Positions 9,536 through 16,500 of a stretch of DNA of 64,000 nucleotides are shown here, in pieces. The notes beneath the pieces are model-generated. The model had not been told where the DNA came from and did not search any database. It saw nothing but the letters and a program-made list of their open reading frames with translations. Numbering within the stretch: position 1 is the stretch's first letter; the number at the start of each line of letters is the position of its first letter. Origin of the DNA: Deltaproteobacteria bacterium (GTDB lineage Bacteria > Myxococcota > JACRCW01); NCBI GenBank assembly GCA_016218805.1, contig JACRCW010000153.1, forward strand, positions 1-64,000. The letters run 5' to 3'. The translations under genes and the position numbers were made by a program.

Positions 9536-10362
9536 CGACGGAAACCGACACCACCCGGCTGGCGCTGCGCATCCTCCAGGGGACCACGCTGGAGGACAAG
9601 TTGGCCGCGTTTGATCCGGCGCTCCTCGTGGACGGTGTTCCGCTGCCGGCCGTGCCACCACGGGAGCCGGGGCGCGCGCCGTCCCTGCGCATCATCTCGC
9701 AGGGGGAGCGCCTCCCCCGGCCGGGCCAGCTCACCGCCGCGGCCGCGCGTGCGGAATGTCTGCACCGCTTTGCCAACCACGAACTGCAGGCGCTGGAGCT
9801 GATGGCGTGGGCGGTGCTGGCCTTCCCCGCAATGCCGTGGTCGTTCCGGCAGGGGATCATGAACAACCTCCACGACGAGCAGCGCCACTTCCGGCTCTAC
9901 CTGGGCCGCCTGGCCGCACATGGGCTGCGGTTTGGTGACCTGGCGTGCAACGGCAACTTCTGGGCGCAGGCCGTGCGGCTGGGTGACCCGCTCGCGTTCC
10001 TGTGCGCCGTGGGCCTCACGTTTGAGACCGCCAACCTGGACTTTGCGCTGCTCTACCGCGACGCGTTCCGCACCGCGGGCGCGGAGGCGGAGGCCTCCGT
10101 CATGCAGCGCATCCACGACGACGAAGTGGGTCACGTGGCCTGGTCCGCCAGCTGGGTGCGCCGTCTGGCGCGGCCCGCCGAGACGCTGCTCCAGGCCTAC
10201 CAACGCGTGACGCCGTTCCCGCTGGGACTGCACCGGGCCAAGGGGCGCAACTTTGTGGTGAGTTCCCGGGTGCGCGCGGGGTTGGAGGCGGACTTTGTGG
10301 AAGCCACGCGCGTGGCGCGGTCCCCGCAGGAACAGCACCCGCGCCGGGGGCGGCCAGGGTGA
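9532..10362 (+). CDS. DUF455 family ferritin-like protein
   Basis: A 276-residue soluble protein of the DUF455 family, a four-helix-bundle (ferritin-like/MiaE-related) fold expected to hold a di-iron site. Candidate ligands fall on four helices: RFANHELQALE, NLHDEQRHFRLY, FETANLDF and HDDEVGHVAW, which gives two ExxH-type pairs (EQRH and EVGH). Start is GTG 9532, which overlaps the upstream stop as GTGA; its own stop overlaps the next start in the same way. Di-iron ferritin-like proteins are often oxygenases or oxidases. The tight coupling to an ATP-grasp ligase suggests a small biosynthetic or protein-modifying unit, but no substrate can be read from the sequence. Confidence 0.75.
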   Translation: MTTETDTTRLALRILQGTTLEDKLAAFDPALLVDGVPLPAVPPREPGRAPSLRIISQGERLPRPGQLTAAAARAECLHRFANHELQALELMAWAVLAFPAMPWSFRQGIMNNLHDEQRHFRLYLGRLAAHGLRFGDLACNGNFWAQAVRLGDPLAFLCAVGLTFETANLDFALLYRDAFRTAGAEAEASVMQRIHDDEVGHVAWSASWVRRLARPAETLLQAYQRVTPFPLGLHRAKGRNFVVSSRVRAGLEADFVEATRVARSPQEQHPRRGRPG

Positions 10363-11378
10363 CCACGCTGCTGCGGTGCAACCCGGACTTTGAAATGCGC
10401 CTGGCGCGGCAACCGCCGCCGTTGGGCCCGGCCGCGGAGGCGGCGGCGCTGGTGGCGCGGTTGTTTGCGCTGGCTGGACCCATGGGGAGCCGCGTGCAGC
10501 TGTTGTTGGGTGACGCGTGCACGGACCTGGACGGGGACGCGCTGCGCCGCCAGGCGCGTGCCGCCGGCCTCTATGACGAGACCGCGGCGGCGGCGGCGCC
10601 CTGGAATACGCCGGGCGACCACGCGGTCGCCTACGCGCGCGATGACCGCACGGCCGAGAACCCGCGCGAGGAGGAGGTGTCCGCGCGCTGCAACCGCAAG
10701 GACCTCTCCGCGCAGCTCGCGCGTTCTGAGGGTCTGGAGCCGGGCCTGTTTGCCCACGTGCGGGTGGTCACGTCCGTCGACGCGATCCGGGAGGCGCTGG
10801 CACGGGTGCCGGACGCCATGGCGGCCCACTGGGTGCTCAAACCCGTGCTCGGCTTTGCGGGCGGCGGGAGGGTGGCGGGGAGGGGCCGGACCCTGCCGGC
10901 GCGCGCGGCCGCCCGGGCGCAGGCGCACCTGCGGCGTGATGGAGCCCTGGTGCTGGAGCCGTGGGTGGAGCGCCTGGCGGACCACTCCACGCAACTGTTT
11001 GTGGACGACGACCTCACCGTGCGCCTCCTGTTCACCCTGGTGCTGCGCAACAACGCATCCGGCCGCTACCGGGGCAACGCCTCCCTGCCGGCGGACGACC
11101 CGGTGCGCCCCGCCTTGGAGCGCGCGGCGCGGGTGGCGGGGCGCTGGCTGGCCCACGCGGGCTACCGCGGGCCCGCGGGCGTGGACGCGTTTGTCTACCG
11201 TGACCCGCTCACCGGCGCGGTGGAGGTCCGCCCGCTCGTTGAGATCAACGCGCGGTTCACCCTGGGGCTGCTGGCGGCGTTTGCGGGGACCGGCGGCGGC
11301 CGGCGCGCCGGGTTCCACTTCCGCTTTGACACCGCGCAGCCGTTTGGGGAGTTCCGCGACGAGGCCGGCGAGCGCTGA
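10359..11378 (+). CDS. ATP-grasp domain protein
   Basis: A 339-residue protein that looks like a divergent ATP-grasp carboxylate-amine/thiol ligase. NRKDLSAQLA precedes the first nucleotide-binding lysine (HWVLKPVLGFAGGGR, with the flexible glycine loop), LVLEPWVERL gives the adenine-binding hinge, and GYRGPAGVDAFVY...VEVRPLVEINARFTLG supplies the metal-binding Glu/Asn pair at the C terminus. Start is GTG 10359 in a GTGA overlap with the DUF455 gene. ATP-grasp enzymes join an acyl phosphate to an amine or thiol nucleophile; the substrates here are unknown. The gene ends 52 bp before the kinase at 11431. Confidence 0.75.
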   Translation: MTTLLRCNPDFEMRLARQPPPLGPAAEAAALVARLFALAGPMGSRVQLLLGDACTDLDGDALRRQARAAGLYDETAAAAAPWNTPGDHAVAYARDDRTAENPREEEVSARCNRKDLSAQLARSEGLEPGLFAHVRVVTSVDAIREALARVPDAMAAHWVLKPVLGFAGGGRVAGRGRTLPARAAARAQAHLRRDGALVLEPWVERLADHSTQLFVDDDLTVRLLFTLVLRNNASGRYRGNASLPADDPVRPALERAARVAGRWLAHAGYRGPAGVDAFVYRDPLTGAVEVRPLVEINARFTLGLLAAFAGTGGGRRAGFHFRFDTAQPFGEFRDEAGER

Positions 11379-11430
11379 CGGCGGGCGGGATGTTGCCTCG
11401 GCGGAGCGACGGCCCCACTATTGGCCGATC

Positions 11431-13479
11431 ATGGCTTCCCCGGGACCGGTGCCCAAGCGTTTGGGCCGCTACGACATCATGGAGCGGCTGGCCACGGGAG
11501 GCATGGCCGAGATCTTCCTGGCGTGCGAGCGCGGCCTGCGGGGCATGGAGCGCCTGGTTGTCATCAAGAAGATCCTGCCGCACCTGGCGGTGCAGCAGAA
11601 CTTTGTGGACATGTTTGCGCAGGAAGCGCGCATTGCCGCGCGCCTGAGCCATCCCAACGTGGTGCAGATCCATGACCTGGTGGAGGATGGCGACGACATC
11701 ATCATTGTCATGGAATACGTACCCGGCTCCACGCTGCGCGAGCTGACCGAGGCGGCCGAGGAGTTGGGGCGGCCCATCCCGCCCGGCGCGGCGGTGGGCA
11801 TGGTGGTGCAGGCGTGCCGGGGCGCGCACGCCGCGCACGAACTCCGCGACGGGGTGAACCGCCCGCTGGGCCTGGTCCACCGGGACATCAGCCCGCACAA
11901 CCTGATGGTGACCAGCGACGGGAACGTGAAGCTGCTGGACTTTGGCATTGCCAAGGCGACGGAGGGCCTGGAGAACACGGCGACTGGAACGCTGAAGGGC
12001 AAGTACTGTTACATGAGTCCGGAACAGTGCAATCACCTGGCACTGGACCGCCGTTCTGACGTGTTTGCGCTGGGAATTGTGCTGTGGGAGCTGCTGGCGG
12101 GCACGCGCCTGTACAAGCGCGAGAGCGAGCTGGCGTCCATGCAGGCCATTGTCAACGAGGACGCGCCGCGCATCACCACGCTGCGCCCGGACGTGCCGGC
12201 GGCGGTGGCGGACGTGCTGGCGCGGGCGCTGGTGCGGGACCGGGAACACCGCACACCGTCCGCGGACGAGTTCCGCCGCGGCCTGGTGGAGGCCGCTGAG
12301 CAGTCCGGGCTGAGTGCCAATGAGGACGTGGTGGCCGCGCACGTGCGGGACACGCTGGGCGCGCAGCACGAGGACCGCCGCGCCCAGGTGGAGAAGGTGG
12401 TGGAGCGCACGCTGGCGCAGACGCCGTCCGTGTCATCCCCGGGGCGGCTGCGGCGCGCCGCGGTGGTGCCGCCCGCGGAGGACACGCACGACGCGGTCAC
12501 CGCCGTGGAGCGCAAGGTCCCCGTGCCGCCGGAGCCCGCGCCGCCGGTGGCGCCGGTGCACGCGTCGTCGCGTTGGCGCCGCGCGGTGGTGAGCGTGCTG
12601 GCCGCGCTGGGCGGCGCCGTGGTGGCGTGGACGGGCCTCATGTACTTCACGGGCGGCTTCCGCTCTGACCCGCCGCTCAAGGGACCGCCCGTGTACGTGG
12701 GGTTTCCGCCGGTGATGGACGCGGCGCTGCAGACGCGCGAACTGGAGCCGCTGCGCACCTACCTGGAGCGCACGCTGCTGCGGCCCGTGCGCTTCCCGGT
12801 GAACCGCAGTTACGACGAGACGGCCGCCCACGTGCTCAATGGCACCTACGCGTTTGGCAGCCTGCCCCCCTACCTGTACCTGAAGACCCACGCCAAGGAT
12901 GCGCGGGTGTTGCCGTTGGTCTTCAAGGCGTTTGAGGGCAGTTCCTCGGGGACGGAGGGCGTCCTGCTGGTCACTGACCAGGTGGCCGCCCAGACGATCA
13001 AGGAGACGGCGGGGCTGTCCTTCTGCTTCACCGACCCCAGCTCGCTGACGGGTTTCATCATGCCGCGCGCGGCTCTGAAGATGGCGGGGCTGGACCCGGA
13101 CGTGGCGGCGGCCCGGCGCCACTTTTCCGGAGACCACCTCCAGGTCCTGCGTGACCTGCTGGCGGGCCAGTGTGACGTGGGGGCAACGTTCTCCGGCGCG
13201 TACCTGTCCGCACCCCAGGCGGGCCTGCAGGTGGGCCGGCTGCGGATGCTGGCGGTGACGGGGCGCTCCCCGCAGGACGCCATCTGCGCGGGCCCCGCGG
13301 CCACGGAGCCGGAACGGCGCGCCCTCACCGAAGCGCTGGTGAAGTTTGATCCGCGCGTCCACGCCGGCGGTGTCAACGCGCTGGGAGAGGTGCAGCGCAT
13401 CACCGGGTTCAGCCCGGGGACGGACAAGGCCTACGAATCCCTCCGTGCCCAGCTTGCGCTGGCGGGAATGCTCAACTGA
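11431..13479 (+). CDS. Membrane Ser/Thr kinase fused to PhnD-like ligand-binding domain
   Basis: A 682-residue receptor-like kinase. Residues 13-285 are a eukaryotic-type Ser/Thr kinase: glycine loop LATGGMAEIF, VIKK lysine (46/47), HRDISPHN at 150, DFGIAK, and SPEQ. A Pro-rich linker leads to one membrane helix near 385-407. Residues 420-682 resemble the phosphate/phosphite/phosphonate-binding PhnD family of periplasmic proteins: YVGFPPVMDAAL, YLERTLLRPVRFPVNRSYDE, FTDPSSLTGFIMP and a C-terminal GFSPGTDKAYESLR. The kinase would be cytoplasmic and the ligand domain outside. Start is ATG 11431; the longer in-frame reading upstream overlaps the ATP-grasp gene in another frame and lacks homology. 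No ABC permease or ATPase lies nearby, so the domain probably senses rather than imports. Confidence 0.85.
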   Translation: MASPGPVPKRLGRYDIMERLATGGMAEIFLACERGLRGMERLVVIKKILPHLAVQQNFVDMFAQEARIAARLSHPNVVQIHDLVEDGDDIIIVMEYVPGSTLRELTEAAEELGRPIPPGAAVGMVVQACRGAHAAHELRDGVNRPLGLVHRDISPHNLMVTSDGNVKLLDFGIAKATEGLENTATGTLKGKYCYMSPEQCNHLALDRRSDVFALGIVLWELLAGTRLYKRESELASMQAIVNEDAPRITTLRPDVPAAVADVLARALVRDREHRTPSADEFRRGLVEAAEQSGLSANEDVVAAHVRDTLGAQHEDRRAQVEKVVERTLAQTPSVSSPGRLRRAAVVPPAEDTHDAVTAVERKVPVPPEPAPPVAPVHASSRWRRAVVSVLAALGGAVVAWTGLMYFTGGFRSDPPLKGPPVYVGFPPVMDAALQTRELEPLRTYLERTLLRPVRFPVNRSYDETAAHVLNGTYAFGSLPPYLYLKTHAKDARVLPLVFKAFEGSSSGTEGVLLVTDQVAAQTIKETAGLSFCFTDPSSLTGFIMPRAALKMAGLDPDVAAARRHFSGDHLQVLRDLLAGQCDVGATFSGAYLSAPQAGLQVGRLRMLAVTGRSPQDAICAGPAATEPERRALTEALVKFDPRVHAGGVNALGEVQRITGFSPGTDKAYESLRAQLALAGMLN

Positions 13480-13484
13480 CCCGC

Positions 13485-13514
13485 CGCCCGGCGACGCAGT
13501 GAGTCATCCGGGCG
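13485..13514 (+). terminator. Possible hairpin terminator after the kinase
   Basis: Six bases after the kinase stop, CGCCCGG at 13485-13491 is complementary to CCGGGCG at 13508-13514, with a 16-nt loop. Only a weak A-rich stretch follows and there is no T tract, so intrinsic termination is uncertain. Confidence 0.35.
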
Positions 13515-13578
13515 AAACAGTGCTTCCGCCCCGGCTCCCGCCTGCTACGCTTCCGTCGACGGACAAGGGAGGCAGGGC

Positions 13579-16500
13579 ATGGGCACGGGCTATTCGCGCC
13601 GGTGGCTGAGCGGCGCGTTGTGTGTGGCGGGAATGTTCTTGCTGGCGCGCTGCGCCGGCTGCAACCCATCCTCCAACCCGGTTGACGACGAGGGGACCGG
13701 AGACGTCGGCGCGGCGTGCTCCACGCCAGGCGCCTGCCGCACCGGGTTGCTGTGCGTGTCCGGGACGTGCCAGGCGCCCAACCCGGTGGATGGCGGCGGC
13801 TCCTCCTCGTCGTCGTCGTCTTCGTCCGGGTCCACGTCCTCTGGCGGCGCGGACGGCGGCGGCGGGGACGCGTCCGTGCCCACGGGCGTGCTGACCATCA
13901 CGCCCTTCCCGGAGGCCGAGTTCGGCGCGCAGCGCATTGGGACACCGGTGGGCGTGAACATCTTTGCCACCAACACGGGCAACGCGCCGTTCACCGTCAT
14001 CTTGGTCCTGCTGGACGGCAACCCGACCAGCGAATTTGCGGCAGAGCCCACCGGGTCACTCAACCGCGTCATGCAGCCGCAGGATGAGCTGGTCATCCGC
14101 GTCACGCACACGCCGGCAGATGGCACACCGGACCGGGCGCAACTCAAGCTGGTCACGTCCCTGGACCCCAGCACGCCGGTGAGCGTGGACCTGGTGGCGG
14201 TGTTCAAGGGGACTCCGGTGGTGAGCGTGACCACCGACGTGGCGCAGGTGAGCCCGTCCATCACCGCCACGGACCTGGGGTTGGCGCCGCTGGGCACCAC
14301 GCTCGCGCGGCAGGTGTACGTGCGCAACACGGGGGCGGCCAACTCCGTGCTCACGTTGCAGGGGCTCACGGTCACGCCGCTCAGCGGCGCGTTTGCGGCA
14401 ACCGCCGGGACGGTGGCCGGCCGGGTGCTCTCGCCGTTCACCGGGTTCTGCGGCACCGGTGGCACCTGCCCGGCGGACCACCCCACCTGCCAGGGCACCA
14501 TGTGCATTGACGCGGACGGCGTCACCGCGGACACGCTGGTGGTGACCGTGGAGTTCACGCCCACCGCGGCGGGGCCCACGCAGGCCATCCTGACGCTGTC
14601 CCACACGGACGGCACCACGGACGCGCAGACCTCCATCACGCTGGACGGCAGCGGCGCCCGCGGCGTGCTCAGCGTGACGCCGGGGGCGGTGGATTTTGGG
14701 ACGGTGTTCGTGGGGCGGCGGGCGGACCGGCCGGTGGTGCTGCAGAACGTGGGTGACGCCACGCTGGCCATTGACCTGCCCGCGGTGACGGGTGCGGCGG
14801 CGTTCACGTCAGACGCCACAGCGGCGCTGGTGCTGGCGCCCGCCCAGGCGGCGTCCGTGGTCCTGCGGGTGGAGCCACAGCTGCCAGGTCCGCTGGCCGG
14901 GACGCTGCAGATCCGCGGCCCGGATATTGAACCCTTGGATGTCCCCCTGTCCGCCAACGCGCGCCACGCGCCGGAGATCCTGGTGGAACCGTGGCTGTCG
15001 TTCGGGAGCGTTTACGTGGACACCACACGCACGCTGCCGCTGCGCATCCGCAATGGCGGGCCGGGCGCGCTGTCCATCCTCAGCATCGCCGTGGAGGGCA
15101 CGGCCGCCGGGCGCTACAGCCTGTCCCCACCGTCGTTCCCGGACGCGTTGGACCCGCTGGCGGCGCCCACGGACAATGACCCCTCACTGCGGCTGGACGT
15201 CTCCTACCGGCCGTTGGGACCGCCCAACCTGGTGGAGGACCGCGCCACGCTGGTGCTGACCACGGATGACCCGGACGCCCCGCGCGCGGAGGTGACGCTG
15301 TCCGGGCTGGGGGTGCACCCGGTGGTGGTGGTGCAGCCCACCTCGCTGTCCTTTGGGGACGTGCGCGTGGGCGGGGTGCCCGCGGAAAGGACCCTCACCG
15401 TCTACAACAACGGCATCGGCCCGCTTTCCCTGACGTCGCTGTCCACGGGCGGTGGCGCGTTTGTGCTGGCCAATCCCCCGCTGCTCCCTGCGGCGGTGTC
15501 ACTGGGAGCGCCGCTGGTGCTCACCGTGCGGTTCACGCCTGCGGGCCTGGGGGCCGCCTCGGACGTGCTGAACATCACCTCTGACGACGTGGCGACGCCG
15601 TTGGTGGCCGTGCCGCTGTCCGGCAACGGCGCGCTGGGCGCGCTGACCCCCACGCCCGCCAGCCTGGCGTTTGGCGAGGTGTTCGTGGCGCGCACGGAGC
15701 GGGCCACGGTCAGCGTGCAGAACACGGGCACGGCGGACGTGCAGGTGACCGGGGCCCGCGTGGACGGGAATTCCGCGTTCCGCTGGGTGGCGCCGGGCAC
15801 GCCGTTCACGCTGGCTCCCGCCGCCACGCGTGCGCTGGAGGTGGAGTTTGCCCCCATTGCCGAAGGACAAGGCCTCAGCGCGCAGGCGGTGCTGGAGACG
15901 GACCTGCCCACGCCGCTGATCGTGCAACTGTCCGGCAGTGCGCGCGCGGAGCCCACGGTGCTGGTGCCTGCGTCGGTGGACTTCGGGTCGGTGGACACGC
16001 TGTCCACCCGCGTGCTGGACGTGCCCATCCGCAACCTGGGGCCCGGACTGCTCAGCGTCACCAGCCTCACCATCACCGGTCCCGGCGCCGCGCGTTTTGC
16101 CGCCACGCCCACGGGCTTTGCGGGGTCACTCCCGCCGTTGGCCACGCCCTCCAGCCCCACGCCGGCCTTCACGCTGGCGGTGAGCTACCAGCCCGCCGCG
16201 CCCGTGACGCTGCTGGCGGACGTGGCCACGCTGCACGTCTTCACCGACGATCCCGACACGCCCGACGCCACCGTGGAGTTGGCGGGCGTGGGCCGCCGTC
16301 CGGTGGTGGGCGTCAACCCGCTGGCCGTGACGTTCCCCGACACGCGTTCCGGAACCGCCTCCAGCCCCATCACGGTGAGCGTGTTCAACAACGGCGCGGG
16401 TCCACTCACCCTCACCGCGCTGGAGATCGCCGGGGCGGCGTTCTCGCTGGCGGCGGCGCCGGCACTGCCCACCACAGTGCTGCCCAGCTCGCCGGCCACG

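Noticed and set aside
10390-11430. In-frame 347-codon extension upstream of the PhnD-fused kinase
   Set aside because: It overlaps the ATP-grasp gene in another frame and has Arg/Trp/Cys-rich shadow composition; ATG 11431 gives a normal kinase N terminus.
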